A stretch of 64,000 nt of DNA from Phaeovulum sp. (GCF_030684035.1 NZ_JAUXPI010000023.1:1-64000); one strand, 5' to 3'. Numbered from the stretch's first letter, positions 17,584 through 27,056 are shown. Program-made: numbers and translations. The notes: a model not told the origin generated them from the letters alone.

Positions 17584-17630
17584 GCCGGGGGCCTCTGCCC
17601 CCGGACCCCCGAGGATATTTGACTGAAGCA
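17584..17630 (+). repeat. Dispersed palindromic intergenic repeat, copy A
   Basis: A GGGGGC/GCCCCC hairpin followed by CCCCCGAGGATATTTGACTG and AAGCAG, starting just past the stop of the ECHDC3-like gene and reading in the gene's direction. Six further copies of the same design lie in this window (see findings). Confidence 0.7.
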
Positions 17631-17643
17631 GAGACGGGCCCGA

Positions 17644-18393
17644 TCAGCCCACGTTGGCGAGGAACGGCACGTTTTCCAAAAGCCAGTAGGACATCTGCGA
17701 AAAGCCGCCGGTCAGCATCAGGAGGCCGATGGTCCACAAGAGCAGGCCCATGATCCGCTCGATCCGGCCCATATGGCGCTTCATGAAGGCCATCACCCCG
17801 CCCATGCGCGGGAAAAACGCCGCGATCAGCAAAAACGGAATGCCAAGCCCCGCCGCGTAAACCGCAAGCAGCGCGCCGCCCCGCGCGATGCTGTCATCTA
17901 GCGCGGCAAGCGACAGGATCAGGCCAAGCTGCGGCCCGATGCAGGGGGTCCAGCCGAAAGCGAAGGCCAGACCCAGCACATAGGCCCCGAAAGAGGTGCC
18001 GCCGCGATCGCCCGCATCCATCCGCGCCTCGCGGTCGAGGATCGGGATGCGGATCACACCCAGAAAATGCGCGCCAAAGATCATCACCACGATCCCGGCA
18101 GCGGTGGCAAACCAATCCTGATTGCTGAGGAAGAACTTGCCGAATGCCGAGGCGGTAAAGCCAAGGATCATGAACACCGTCGAAAGCCCGAGCACGAAGA
18201 AAAGCGCTGGCACCACCGCGCTTCGCCGCCCCTCGCGCAGATCGCCGACGCCGACACCGCCCATATAGGCAAGATAGGGCGGCACGATCGGCAACACACA
18301 GGGGCTCAGGAAGGAAAGCAGCCCCGCCAACAGCGCCACGAAGGCTGCGGGCAGAAAAGATGCATCTATGAGGTCTATTCCGAACATAGCCAA
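17644..18393 (-). CDS. ccdA: Cytochrome c biogenesis protein CcdA (DsbD-type transmembrane thiol transporter)
   Basis: 249 residues with six predicted membrane helices. The two functional cysteines are in the family motifs SPCVLP (Cys32) and TPCIGP (Cys151). CcdA passes reducing equivalents from cytoplasmic thioredoxin across the membrane to periplasmic thiol proteins, for cytochrome c maturation. The frame opens with TTG at 18393, six bases after GGGAG; the ATG at 18387 is the alternative. It is divergent from the TusA-like gene. Confidence 0.9.
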   Translation of the reverse strand: MAMFGIDLIDASFLPAAFVALLAGLLSFLSPCVLPIVPPYLAYMGGVGVGDLREGRRSAVVPALFFVLGLSTVFMILGFTASAFGKFFLSNQDWFATAAGIVVMIFGAHFLGVIRIPILDREARMDAGDRGGTSFGAYVLGLAFAFGWTPCIGPQLGLILSLAALDDSIARGGALLAVYAAGLGIPFLLIAAFFPRMGGVMAFMKRHMGRIERIMGLLLWTIGLLMLTGGFSQMSYWLLENVPFLANVG

Positions 18394-18480
18394 GCATTAC
18401 TCCCGCCAATTGCCGATGTCACCCGGGCAAGTATCACAACTGCGTGGACAAATCGCCCCAGCCCGCCTATCTGCCCGGGC

Positions 18481-18708
18481 ATGAAGATTGCCGAAGATAT
18501 CGACGCGCTCGGGCTGCTCTGCCCGCTTCCGGTTTTGCGGGCGCGCAAGGCGCTGGCGCGGATGCGACCGGGGGCGGTGCTGCGGCTTCGCGCAACCGAT
18601 GCCGCATCCTGGCTGGACGTGCCGCACTTTTGCGCCGAAGCGGGGCATGAGCTCTTGAGCGCCGAAGATGCGGGCGGGGTCTTGACCTATCTGATCCGCC
18701 GCAGCTGA
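18481..18708 (+). CDS. TusA/SirA-like sulfur carrier protein
   Basis: 75 residues. IDALGLLCPLPVLRARKAL contains the TusA signature CPxP with Cys14 as the presumed persulfide carrier, then a two-layer fold ending EDAGGVLTYLIRR. Members relay sulfur to tRNA thiolation, molybdenum cofactor or other acceptors; which one cannot be told here. The ribosome site is weak. It is divergent from ccdA and convergent with rne. Confidence 0.85.
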   Translation: MKIAEDIDALGLLCPLPVLRARKALARMRPGAVLRLRATDAASWLDVPHFCAEAGHELLSAEDAGGVLTYLIRRS

Positions 18709-18719
18709 AGCCAACGCAA

Positions 18720-18747
18720 AACGCCGGGCACGAGAAGGCCCGGCGTT
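18720..18747. terminator. Bidirectional terminator between the TusA-like gene and rne
   Basis: Ten-base stem AACGCCGGGC/GCCCGGCGTT with an eight-base loop between two convergent genes. On the minus strand (rne) it is followed by TTTTGCG counting the stem end; on the plus strand by TTTCG. Position and symmetry fit termination in both directions. Confidence 0.75.
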
Positions 18748-18765
18748 TCGAAAGTGTCAGCCCGC

Positions 18766-21432
18766 TCAGCGCGCCAGCGACCACCAGCCGCGCTTTTTCT
18801 CCTTTGGCGCGGCTTCGGCTGCGGCTTGCGGCGCAAGCGGTGGTTGCGGTGCCAGCGTTTCCGCCACCGCAGGGGCCGTGTCAGCCACCAGCGGCGGCAC
18901 CTCGGCGGCTGCGGCAACCTGCGGCGCTGCCTCGGCCTGGCTTGCGGCCGCTGCCTTGGGTTTGCTTGACCGGGTCCGCGCCGGTTTGGCGGCGGCGGGG
19001 ATCGCGGCGGCCTCGGTCTCGGCCTTCACCCGCGGTTTGCGGCTGCGGCTCGAGGTCTTTTTCGGCGCTTCTGCTGCGGCCTCGTCGGGTGCGGTGGCGA
19101 CAGGCTCGGCAGCCGCTGCCACGGGCGTTTCAGCCGAGGGTTCGGCGCTTGCCGGGGTAGCCTCGGCTACTGGCTTTGGCTTTGACGCCCGTGAACGGCT
19201 GCGTGCGCGGGAGGGTCTGGCAGCGCCGGTCGCCGCTGCGGCGGGTTCCGGCGCGGCTTCGGCTTCGACGGCAGCGGGCGCGGCATCATCGCCCTCGTCG
19301 CCTTCGTCGTCATCACCCGCAGCATCCGCCTCGCCGCGCTCTGCGCCATCGGCACCCGGCTTGCGCTTGCGCCGCCGACGGCGCTTTTTCTTTTTCGGGC
19401 CTTCGTCGCCGGCCGCGGCCGGCCCAGATCCGTTGGCTCCCGCCCGGGTCGGTGCCTCGGCCTCGTCCTCCTCATCGGCGTCGTCGACGATGTCTTCGTC
19501 TTCCTCGTCGATCTCGGCCATAAGGCGCGGGTCGGCGGAATGCACGGCATGCGACACTTCGGGCACGTTGCGCGTGGCGGTCTTGAATTTGTCCAGGCTG
19601 AAATCGGGGCTGATCAGATCGGGGTCGGCCTCGATGCGCACCGAAAGCCCGTAGCGCATCTCGATGCCCGCAATATGGTCGCGCTTGGCGTTCATCAGGT
19701 AGTTCGCCACCGCCACCGGCACCTTGACCAGCACCTCGCGCGAGCGTTTGCGGGTGCCCTCTTCCTCGATCTGGCGCAAGATCTGCAACGCCATGCTGTC
19801 GTCAGACCGGATCAGCCCGGTGCCATGGCAATGCGGGCAGGGCTGCGTGGTCATTTCGATCATGCCGGGGCGCAGGCGCTGGCGGCTCATTTCCATCAGG
19901 CCGAAGCCCGAGATGCGCCCCACCTGAATCCGCGCCCGGTCGGTTTTCAGCTTTTCCTTCAGCCGTTTCTCGACGCTGGCATTGTTGCGCCGCTCTTCCA
20001 TGTCGATGAAATCGATCACGATCAGCCCGGCAAGGTCGCGCAGGCGCAATTGCCGCGCAATCTCTTCAGCCGCCTCAAGGTTGGTCTTGAGCGCGGTCTC
20101 CTCGATCGAGCCTTCCTTGGTCGAGCGGCCGGAGTTCACGTCGATCGCCACCAGGGCCTCGGTGATACCGATCACGATGTAACCGCCCGATTTCAACTGC
20201 ACGGTCGGGTTGAACATCGCGCCAAGATAGCTTTCCACCGCAAAGCGGGCGAACAACGGCAACTGGTCGGCGTAGTGTTTCACGTTCTTGGCATGCGACG
20301 GCATGATCATTTTCATGAAGTCTTTTGCGGTGCGATAGCCGCGGTCGCCTTCCACCAGAACCTCGTCGATCTCCTTGGAGTAAAGATCGCGGATCGAGCG
20401 CTTGATCAGATCGCCCTCTTCATAGACCGGTGCAGGGGCGATCGAGCGCAAGGTGAGATCGCGGATCTGTTCCCAGAGCCGCATCAGATATTCGTAATCG
20501 CGCCGGATCTCGGTGCGGGTGCGCTGGCTGCCAGCGGTGCGGATGATCAGGCCCGCGCCCTGCGGCAATTCCATTTCGCCAGCAATTTCCTTGAGCTTCT
20601 TGCGATCGACGATGTTGGTGATCTTGCGCGAAATGCCGCCACCGCGCGCGGTATTGGGCATCAGAACGCAGTAGCGCCCGGCGAGGCTGAGATAGGTGGT
20701 CAGCGCCGCGCCCTTGTTGCCACGTTCTTCCTTGACCACCTGCACCAGCAGGATCTGGCGCACCTTGACCACTTCCTGAATCTTGTAGCGGCGCGGGCGC
20801 GGTTTGCGGTGCGACTGGATTTCTTCCGAAAGATCCTCGTCAGCGACAGATTCGATGTCCTCGTCGGTTTCCGAAGCATGGTCGGCGGCCACATAGGTTT
20901 CGGGCTCGTCGCCGTTGGCATGGCCATTGGCCGGGGCAACCACCTCGGAGACGTCGCTGACCGGCGCGGCCGCATCAGCGGGCTCGGCGGCCTCGGCCTC
21001 CAGATCGACCACGCCCATGCCGGGAATGTCTTCGCTGCGCGTCACCGCATCGGCTTCTGCGGCGCGCTCGGGCCGCGAGGTGCTGCGGGTCGCTGCCGAG
21101 CGGCGGCGCGGGCGGCCGTTTTCTTCGGCTTCCTCGCGCTCGGCATAGGCGCGCTCTTCCTCGATCAGCGCCTGCCGGTCGGCTACCGGGATCTGGTAAT
21201 AATCCGGGTGGATTTCGGCAAATGCCAGAAAGCCGTGGCGGTTGCCGCCGTAATCGACAAAAGCGGCCTGAAGCGATGGCTCCACCCGCGTGACCTTTGC
21301 CAGATAGATGTTCCCGGCCAGTTGCCGCTTGTTTACCGTTTCAAAGTCAAACTCTTCGACCTTGTTTCCGTCCACCACCACAACGCGGGTTTCTTCCGCG
21401 TGGGTGGCATCGATCAACATCTTCTTTGCCAT
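18766..21432 (-). CDS. rne: Ribonuclease E (Rne/Rng family)
   Basis: 888 residues. The N-terminal S1 domain (QAAFVDYGGNRHGFLAF) is interrupted by a ~110-residue acidic, low-complexity insertion (residues ~90-215), as in many alphaproteobacterial RNase E proteins. The catalytic aspartates are in AIDVNSGRST and LIVIDFIDMEE, and the zinc-link cysteines in CPHCHGTG. The last ~250 residues are disordered (acidic stretch, a KKKKRRRRRKRK patch, alanine-rich tail), the usual scaffold for degradosome partners and RNA. It initiates mRNA decay and rRNA/tRNA processing. It is preceded by a 497-base non-coding leader. Confidence 0.96.
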   Translation of the reverse strand: MAKKMLIDATHAEETRVVVVDGNKVEEFDFETVNKRQLAGNIYLAKVTRVEPSLQAAFVDYGGNRHGFLAFAEIHPDYYQIPVADRQALIEEERAYAEREEAEENGRPRRRSAATRSTSRPERAAEADAVTRSEDIPGMGVVDLEAEAAEPADAAAPVSDVSEVVAPANGHANGDEPETYVAADHASETDEDIESVADEDLSEEIQSHRKPRPRRYKIQEVVKVRQILLVQVVKEERGNKGAALTTYLSLAGRYCVLMPNTARGGGISRKITNIVDRKKLKEIAGEMELPQGAGLIIRTAGSQRTRTEIRRDYEYLMRLWEQIRDLTLRSIAPAPVYEEGDLIKRSIRDLYSKEIDEVLVEGDRGYRTAKDFMKMIMPSHAKNVKHYADQLPLFARFAVESYLGAMFNPTVQLKSGGYIVIGITEALVAIDVNSGRSTKEGSIEETALKTNLEAAEEIARQLRLRDLAGLIVIDFIDMEERRNNASVEKRLKEKLKTDRARIQVGRISGFGLMEMSRQRLRPGMIEMTTQPCPHCHGTGLIRSDDSMALQILRQIEEEGTRKRSREVLVKVPVAVANYLMNAKRDHIAGIEMRYGLSVRIEADPDLISPDFSLDKFKTATRNVPEVSHAVHSADPRLMAEIDEEDEDIVDDADEEDEAEAPTRAGANGSGPAAAGDEGPKKKKRRRRRKRKPGADGAERGEADAAGDDDEGDEGDDAAPAAVEAEAAPEPAAAATGAARPSRARSRSRASKPKPVAEATPASAEPSAETPVAAAAEPVATAPDEAAAEAPKKTSSRSRKPRVKAETEAAAIPAAAKPARTRSSKPKAAAASQAEAAPQVAAAAEVPPLVADTAPAVAETLAPQPPLAPQAAAEAAPKEKKRGWWSLAR

Positions 21433-21929
21433 GTGTCCAGTTCTCGCACGCGCCGCCGCGCAGCTGGCCTGGAGGCCGCGCGCGTTTTGGGGCGTGATAT
21501 GTTGCGGCGCTGAAACGCGCGGCCAAAGCCAGCGGCGCGGCGACCAGTCGCCTGTCCACCCCCTGCTGTCTTGCCGTCGCGCGCGTCATTGCCATTTGCC
21601 CAAAGCACCCCGTTGCCGAAGCACCCATGATGAAACCCGTGGCCATTCAAGACCTTGCGGGCGAATTTGCGGCCTCGCGGCCAATCGGATGGCGTCCGCG
21701 CCCGCCACCAGCTTCGGGCGGCATCAGGGCGCATTACCAGCGAATCTCATGCGCATCGGCAGGCGCGCATGGCGCACCCTCGACACTGCGGCGACATTAG
21801 CGGTCTCGCGGGCGCAAACACAATCGGTTTTTCACGCAGCGCAGACGTTCGCCTACCCCGCATGGCACCGCCGCAGCACCGGAACGCGCTGCCAGCGCCA
21901 GGCTTTCCGCGCCCCGGCACCCGGGCGGT
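21433..21929 (-). promoter_or_regulatory. Long rne promoter/5' leader region with hairpins
   Basis: 497 bases with no supported gene; short open frames here lack ribosome sites and family features. On the minus strand it lies directly ahead of rne. Near the gene it contains a 9-base inverted repeat, CGCGCGTTT (21479-21487) with AAACGCGCG (21513-21521), and a short GGCCT/AGGCC stem beside it. Long structured rne leaders mediate feedback control by RNase E in enterobacteria; whether the same holds here is inference. Confidence 0.45.
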
Positions 21930-23261
21930 TCAGAGGTAATCGCCCCGGCTCAACCCGTATTTCGCCATCTTTTCATTCAGGGTGCGGCGCGGCAGGCACA
22001 GTTCATCCATCACCGCGGTAATCGCGCCCTTGTGGCGGCGCATGGTGTTGTCGATCAGCATCCGCTCGAAATTTTCCACATAATCCTTGAGCGGCTTGCC
22101 CTCGGTGGTCATCGCCGGGCCAGCGTCTTCGTTGTCGGCCATCAACAGCGAGGCGATCGAGCCGGTGCCGCGGCGATTTTGCAGCACTGCCCGCTCGGCC
22201 ACATTGATCAGCTGGCGCACATTGCCCGGCCAGGGTGCCTGCAAAAGCTGCGCTGCCTCCTGCGCGGTAATCACCGGGGCCACGCAGCCATATTCCTCGG
22301 CGAACTGTTCGGTCATCCGCGCGAACAGCGTCAGCATGTCTTCGCCCCGGGTCCGCAGCGGCGGCAACAGTATCTTCAGCGCGGCCAGCCGGAAATACAG
22401 ATCCGGCCGCAGCGCATCTTCAACCGTGCGACCCTCGCCGTGGGTGTTGCAGATGGCAATCACCCGGGTTTCCGCCGGGGTGCCCTGCTCGTTGATGAAG
22501 GTCAGCAGCCGGGCTTGCAGCCCCTGGCTCAGCGCCTCGACATCTTCAAGGCAAAGCGTGCCGCCGCGCGCCTCCTCGACCAGCGGCAGCCCGCTGCCCT
22601 CGCCGGTCGGGCCAAAAAGCTTCGCCGCAAGCACATCCTCGGTGTAGGCGGCACAGGAAACCACCACGAACCGCTTGCCCGCACGCGGCCCAACCGCGTG
22701 CAGCGCATGCGCCACCAGCGTCTTGCCGGTGCCGGTCTCGCCGTCGATCAGCACATGGCCATCAGCCTGCCCGAGGTCGAGAATATCCTCGCGCAGCCGC
22801 TCCATCGGTGCCGAGGCACCGATCAGCTTGCCCATCACCTGCGCGCCTTCCGCCAGATCGCGGCGCAACGCGCGGTTATCAAGCGTCAGCCGCCGCGCCT
22901 GCGTCGCGCGCTTGGCAAGTTCGGTCATGCGGTCGGGATTGAACGGCTTTTCCAGAAAATCCATCGCCCCAAGCCGCATCGCCTCCACCGCCATCGGCAC
23001 ATCGCCATGGCCGGTGATCATGATCACCGGTAGCGCCGAATCGAGGCTCATCATGCGCTTGAGGAACGCCATTCCATCCATGCCCGGCATCCGGATATCG
23101 GTAATGACGGCGCCCGGCCAATCGGCACCGACCACCTTCAAGGCCTCTTCGGCCGAGGCGAAGGCAACGGTGTCGAACCCCGACAACGCCAGCCATTGCG
23201 AAACCGACTGCCGCAGGTCTTCCTCGTCATCGACGATTGCCACTTTCATCATCCGAGCCAT
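21930..23261 (-). CDS. DctD-like response regulator with AAA+ domain lacking GAFTGA
   Basis: 443 residues. Receiver domain 1-120 with phospho-acceptor Asp55 (ITDIRMPG) and Lys105; AAA+ domain with Walker A GETGTGKT (174-181) and Walker B LCLED (236-240); FIS-type HTH at the C-terminus (ITAVMDELCLPRRTLNEKM). Where sigma54 activators have the GAFTGA loop, this protein reads LFGPTGEGSG (~215-224), so contact with sigma54 seems lost, as reported for NtrC and HupR of Rhodobacter capsulatus. It pairs with the kinase gene five bases upstream. Closest in design to DctD (C4-dicarboxylate uptake), but no dct transporter is present. Confidence 0.85.
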   Translation of the reverse strand: MARMMKVAIVDDEEDLRQSVSQWLALSGFDTVAFASAEEALKVVGADWPGAVITDIRMPGMDGMAFLKRMMSLDSALPVIMITGHGDVPMAVEAMRLGAMDFLEKPFNPDRMTELAKRATQARRLTLDNRALRRDLAEGAQVMGKLIGASAPMERLREDILDLGQADGHVLIDGETGTGKTLVAHALHAVGPRAGKRFVVVSCAAYTEDVLAAKLFGPTGEGSGLPLVEEARGGTLCLEDVEALSQGLQARLLTFINEQGTPAETRVIAICNTHGEGRTVEDALRPDLYFRLAALKILLPPLRTRGEDMLTLFARMTEQFAEEYGCVAPVITAQEAAQLLQAPWPGNVRQLINVAERAVLQNRRGTGSIASLLMADNEDAGPAMTTEGKPLKDYVENFERMLIDNTMRRHKGAITAVMDELCLPRRTLNEKMAKYGLSRGDYL

Positions 23262-23266
23262 CGCAT

Positions 23267-25060
23267 CTACTCCGCTGCTCTGGGCGTTTCGCCCTTCTTG
23301 TTGTCTGCCGCAAGCGGCAGCTTCACCTCGAACACCGCCCCGCCAGCATCGCCGTTGCGGGCGGTCAGCCGCCCACCGAGGTCCTTCACGATCCCCGACG
23401 AAATCGCCAGCCCAAGGCCAGTGCCCTCGCCCGGCTTCTTCGTGGTCCAGAACGGCTCGAACAGCTTTTCGAGGTCGCTAAGCCCGGGGCCGTTATCCTC
23501 AACGACCAGCACCGCGGTTTCCGCCGCACTCATCCGCAGATCGATATGCGGATCGGCAACTGACTTGGTTGCGTCAAGCGCATTGCGCAAGAGGTTGATG
23601 ATCACCTGCTCCAGCCTGATGCGATCGGCCAGCACCATCACCGGCTTGCGCGGCACCGAGCGCGAAATCTTTACCGTGCGCGCCCGAAGCTGCGGCTCCA
23701 TCATCGCGAGCGCTGACGACAGTGCCGCGCGAAGATCAACCTCTTCAAATGCTTCTCCACCTTTCCTCGCGTAAGACTTGAGCTGCCGCGTGATCGCCCC
23801 CATGCGCTCGATCAGATCGTCAATGCGCTGAAAGGATGAAAGCGCCTCTTCCGGGCGGCTGCGCTGCAACAACAGCCGCGCCCCCGCCAGATAGGTCTTC
23901 ATCGCCGCCAACGGCTGGTTCAGCTCGTGGCTTACCGCCGCACTCATCTCGCCCAATGCCGCAAGCTTCGAGGATTGCGCCAGCGTCTGCTCGGCCACCG
24001 CGAGATCCTTCTGCACCCGCTCGCGCTCGGCGATTTCGCGCAGCAGGCGCGCGTTCAGCACCCGAAGCTCGGCGGATTCGCGTCGGTACGCCGCCGTTTG
24101 CACCCGCGCCCGGCGCGACAGCAGATAGAACATCGCCGCCATCAATATGGCGAAGCCCATGATTTCAAGCGCCAGAACCGCATTCACCCGCTGGCGCACC
24201 GAATCGTAGCTGGTCAGCGAAACCATCCGCCAGCCGCGAAACGGCAGCCGCGCATCGGCGCGCATCACCGCGTCACCGCGCAGATAGGCATCCGGCGATG
24301 CCCCTGCCCAGTCGCTGGTCGCCTGCAAGGCGCGGCGCAACGCCGAAGGCGCTTGAGGGTCTTCCAGTGCCTCGGCAAGCGTCAGGCCGCGCCAGCGCGT
24401 CTCGGTCGAAAGGATGATGCGGCCCTCGCTGTTGGTCACCGCTACCGCATCGAGAATGCCCGACCAGCTGCGCTCGAACTTGGCGAGGTCGGTTTCGACC
24501 ACGATCACGCCCACCGGGCGCGCATCTGCCAGCAGCACCCGCGAATAGAGAAACTCGGTCGCCCCGCCGGGCAGCGGAACGGCGCTGAAGACGGTATCGC
24601 GCGAGCGCAGTGCATCGACAAAAAACGGCGCGTTGGCATAGCTCGTGCCCAGAAGGTTGCGGTTGGTCGCCGCCACCGTGCGCCCGCTGCTGTCCAGAAG
24701 CCGGATCGACGCCGCCTCGATCTCGCGCCGCGCCGAAATCAGCCGCGCCGAGGTCAGCGAAAATTCGCCGCTTTGCAAGGCCCCAAGCAACGCCGGATCG
24801 CGGGCGAGAAGCAGCGGCACCACCGAAGTGCGCTGCAACTCCGACATCAGGTTGCCCGAGTAGAGCGCCAGCCGCAAATCGGCGCGCACCCGCGTGGTTT
24901 CGGTAAACCGCTCCGACAGCCAGGCGTTGGTTGCCCAGATCACCGCCGCCGCGGTGACCAGAATAAACGCAACCAGTACCCGCAGCACCAGCCCGCGCGA
25001 CGGCAGGGCCTCGGGCTCGACCGGGGTGGTCAGATCGGGAATGGGCGGGCTCGAAGGCAT
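23267..25060 (-). CDS. DctB-like membrane sensor histidine kinase
   Basis: 597 residues. Membrane helices at ~24-45 and ~292-315 enclose a ~245-residue periplasmic sensor of double-Cache/PAS type (VAATNRNLLGTSYANAPFF, FLYSRVLL), as in DctB. A coiled-coil linker (~325-365) leads to HisKA with His378 (SHELNQPLAA) and the ATPase domain (NLLRNALDA, VEDNGPGL, GTGLGLAIS). It probably senses a small carboxylate in the periplasm and phosphorylates the DctD-like regulator encoded immediately downstream. DctB is the best model; the ligand is not established. Confidence 0.87.
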   Translation of the reverse strand: MPSSPPIPDLTTPVEPEALPSRGLVLRVLVAFILVTAAAVIWATNAWLSERFTETTRVRADLRLALYSGNLMSELQRTSVVPLLLARDPALLGALQSGEFSLTSARLISARREIEAASIRLLDSSGRTVAATNRNLLGTSYANAPFFVDALRSRDTVFSAVPLPGGATEFLYSRVLLADARPVGVIVVETDLAKFERSWSGILDAVAVTNSEGRIILSTETRWRGLTLAEALEDPQAPSALRRALQATSDWAGASPDAYLRGDAVMRADARLPFRGWRMVSLTSYDSVRQRVNAVLALEIMGFAILMAAMFYLLSRRARVQTAAYRRESAELRVLNARLLREIAERERVQKDLAVAEQTLAQSSKLAALGEMSAAVSHELNQPLAAMKTYLAGARLLLQRSRPEEALSSFQRIDDLIERMGAITRQLKSYARKGGEAFEEVDLRAALSSALAMMEPQLRARTVKISRSVPRKPVMVLADRIRLEQVIINLLRNALDATKSVADPHIDLRMSAAETAVLVVEDNGPGLSDLEKLFEPFWTTKKPGEGTGLGLAISSGIVKDLGGRLTARNGDAGGAVFEVKLPLAADNKKGETPRAAE

Positions 25061-25104
25061 GGCACAGCTTAAGCGAGCTTGGCCTTCGCCTCAAGGCAAC
25101 TTGC

Positions 25105-25773
25105 TCAGACCGGTGCCGTCAGTGCCGCCAACGCGCGAAAGAACGCCGATCCGTCGCTGCCGCCCTGCACCGCCTCAACCGCGCGCTCGGGGTGCGGCAT
25201 CATGCCAAGCACCCGCCGGTTGGCGCTGAGCACGCCGGCGATGTCGTCCATCGAGCCGTTCGGATTGTCGATATAGCGAAACGCCACCCGGTCCTCGCCC
25301 TGCAACCGCGCCAGGCCTTCGGCATCGATCGTATAGTTGCCATCGTGATGCGCCACCGGAAACACCACCTCGCTGCCTTTCGCATAGGCCGAGGTGAAGG
25401 CGCTGTCGGCTGTCGCCACCCGCAGCCGCACCGGCTTGCAGACAAAGCTCAGGCCCGCATTGCGCATCAAGGCTCCGGGCAGCAGCCGCATTTCGGTCAG
25501 AACCTGAAAGCCGTTGCAGATGCCAAGCACGAAACCGCCGCGCGCCGCATGCGCCGCAATCGCGCCCGCCACCGGGCTTTGCGCGGCAATCGCCCCGCAG
25601 CGCAGATAGTCACCATAGGAAAACCCGCCCGGAACACCGACAATATCGGTGCCCGCCGGAAGCGCCGTTTCCTTGTGCCAGACCCGCACCACCCGCGCCC
25701 CCGCAAGCTCGAACCCGCGCGCGAGGTCGCGGTCGCAGTTCGATCCCGGAAAGGTGATGACGGCTGCCAGCAT
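25105..25773 (-). CDS. purQ: Phosphoribosylformylglycinamidine synthase subunit PurQ
   Basis: 222 residues. Class I glutamine amidotransferase: nucleophile Cys86 in [10 protein letters not shown] and the His/Glu of the triad in MPHPERAVE; the N-terminus [12 protein letters not shown] is PurQ-specific. It supplies ammonia to PurL in the fourth step of de novo purine synthesis, with PurS as the third subunit (encoded just upstream). The AGGAGA site is well placed. No purL is in the window. Confidence 0.96.
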   Translation of the reverse strand: MLAAVITFPGSNCDRDLARGFELAGARVVRVWHKETALPAGTDIVGVPGGFSYGDYLRCGAIAAQSPVAGAIAAHAARGGFVLGICNGFQVLTEMRLLPGALMRNAGLSFVCKPVRLRVATADSAFTSAYAKGSEVVFPVAHHDGNYTIDAEGLARLQGEDRVAFRYIDNPNGSMDDIAGVLSANRRVLGMMPHPERAVEAVQGGSDGSAFFRALAALTAPV

Positions 25774-25800
25774 CGCAAATCTCCTGTCACATCTTCAATG

Positions 25801-25850
25801 CACAAATACCCCGCGGGGGGTGCGGGGGGCGCGAAGCCCCCCGGCTTCGC
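25801..25850 (-). repeat. Dispersed palindromic intergenic repeat, copy B
   Basis: Read on the minus strand: a GGGGGGC/GCCCCCC hairpin, a C-run, then CGCGGGGTATTTGTGC. It starts just after the purS stop and points toward purQ, so it is intercistronic within the pur operon. Confidence 0.65.
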
Positions 25851-26090
25851 TCAGATGATCTCGACGTCGTATTTTTCGATCACGGTATTGGCGAGCAGCC
25901 TCTCGCACATTGCCCGCACCTCGGCCTCGGCCACGGCGCGGTCGGTTGCCGCCAGATCAAGGTCGATCACCTTGCCCTGCCGGACCCCTTCCACCCCGGC
26001 AAAGCCGAGCGTCGCCAGCGCATGGCGCACCGCCGCGCCCTGCGGGTCGAGCACGCCATCCTTCAGCATCACATGCACGCGCGCCTTCAT
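25851..26090 (-). CDS. purS: Phosphoribosylformylglycinamidine synthase subunit PurS
   Basis: 79 residues from the ATG at 26090 (MKARVHVMLKDGVLDPQG). The short ferredoxin-like fold with GVRQGKVIDLDL and the C-terminal NTVIEKYDVEI is typical of PurS, which bridges PurL and PurQ. The frame extends to 26261, but that part is antisense to nothing useful and overlaps purC. It lies 11 bases after purC and ahead of purQ, all on one strand. Confidence 0.95.
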   Translation of the reverse strand: MKARVHVMLKDGVLDPQGAAVRHALATLGFAGVEGVRQGKVIDLDLAATDRAVAEAEVRAMCERLLANTVIEKYDVEII

Positions 26091-26101
26091 GCCCGCCCCC
26101 T

Positions 26102-26866
26102 TCAGTTGATCAGTGTCGGCTTTGCCATCGCGGTGGCGTTGGTGGGCAGCACCCCCAGACGCCGCGCGACCTCGGTATAGGCATCGGTCAGGCTGCCCAG
26201 ATCGCGGCGGAACACATCCTTGTCGAGCTTCTGCCCGGTTTTCACATCCCAGAGGCGGCAACTGTCGGGGCTGATCTCGTCGGCCACGATCAGCCGCATG
26301 AAATCGCCATCCCAGACCCTGCCGATCTCGATCTTGAAATCGATGAGCTTGATGCCGACCGCATAGAACACGCCCGAAAGGAAGTCGTTCACCCGAAGCG
26401 CCAGCGCCACGATATCGTCAAGGTCCTGCTGGTTGGCCCAGCCGAAGGCGACAATGTATTCCTCGCTCACCATCGGATCGCCCAGCGCGTCATTCTTGTA
26501 GCTGTATTCGACAACCGGGCGCGGCAGCGCCAGACCCTCTTCCAGCCCAAGCCGCTTGGCAATCGACCCGGCGGCGAAATTGCGCACGATCACCTCAAGC
26601 GGAATGATCTCGACCTGCCGGATCAGCTGCTCGCGCATGTTGAGCGTGCGGATGAAATGCGTCGGCACCCCGACATTGCCAAGCCCGGTCATGAAATATT
26701 CGCTGAGCCGGTTGTTCAGCACCCCCTTGCCCTCGAACACCGCCTTTTTCTGCGCGTTGAAGGCGGTGGCGTCATCCTTGAAATACTGGATCAGCGTGCC
26801 CGGCTCGGGGCCTTCATAGAGGATCTTGGCCTTGCCTTCGTAAATCTTCTTGCGCCGAGGTGCCAT
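26102..26866 (-). CDS. purC: Phosphoribosylaminoimidazole-succinocarboxamide synthase (SAICAR synthetase)
   Basis: 254 residues from the ATG at 26866 ([19 protein letters not shown]), with GGAGA upstream. Complete PurC: the ATP-binding [28 protein letters not shown], and [31 protein letters not shown]-like core. It joins aspartate to CAIR in purine synthesis. First gene of purC-purS-purQ. A tight 8-base GC stem (26887-26906) lies ahead of its ribosome site in the leader. Confidence 0.96.
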   Translation of the reverse strand: MAPRRKKIYEGKAKILYEGPEPGTLIQYFKDDATAFNAQKKAVFEGKGVLNNRLSEYFMTGLGNVGVPTHFIRTLNMREQLIRQVEIIPLEVIVRNFAAGSIAKRLGLEEGLALPRPVVEYSYKNDALGDPMVSEEYIVAFGWANQQDLDDIVALALRVNDFLSGVFYAVGIKLIDFKIEIGRVWDGDFMRLIVADEISPDSCRLWDVKTGQKLDKDVFRRDLGSLTDAYTEVARRLGVLPTNATAMAKPTLIN

Positions 26867-26886
26867 GTAGTCTCCGTTCGCTGCAA

Positions 26887-26906
26887 CGCCCCGCGGGGGC
26901 GGGGCG
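26887..26906 (-). other. Hairpin in the purC leader
   Basis: Perfect 8-base stem CGCCCCGC/GCGGGGCG with a GGGG loop, about 20 bases ahead of the purC ATG. No T-run follows, so it is not an intrinsic terminator; it could affect purC translation or mRNA stability. Confidence 0.4.
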
Positions 26907-27056
26907 CTGCTGCGCGCCCCATTGGCGCCGCTATAGGCCAAGGCAGCGCATCCCGCAAGGCAAAGGGCCGCGGCCGATGCAGCAGCCGGGGCTTGCAGCG
27001 CGCCCCGCGCGCGGGCATATGAGGATTAACGACAACCTTATGAAGCGGGGGCCGCC

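Noticed and set aside
21308-22021. Short frames (94-237 codons) in the rne upstream region
   Set aside because: They overlap on both strands, lack ribosome sites and run into rne or the regulator gene; no family features.
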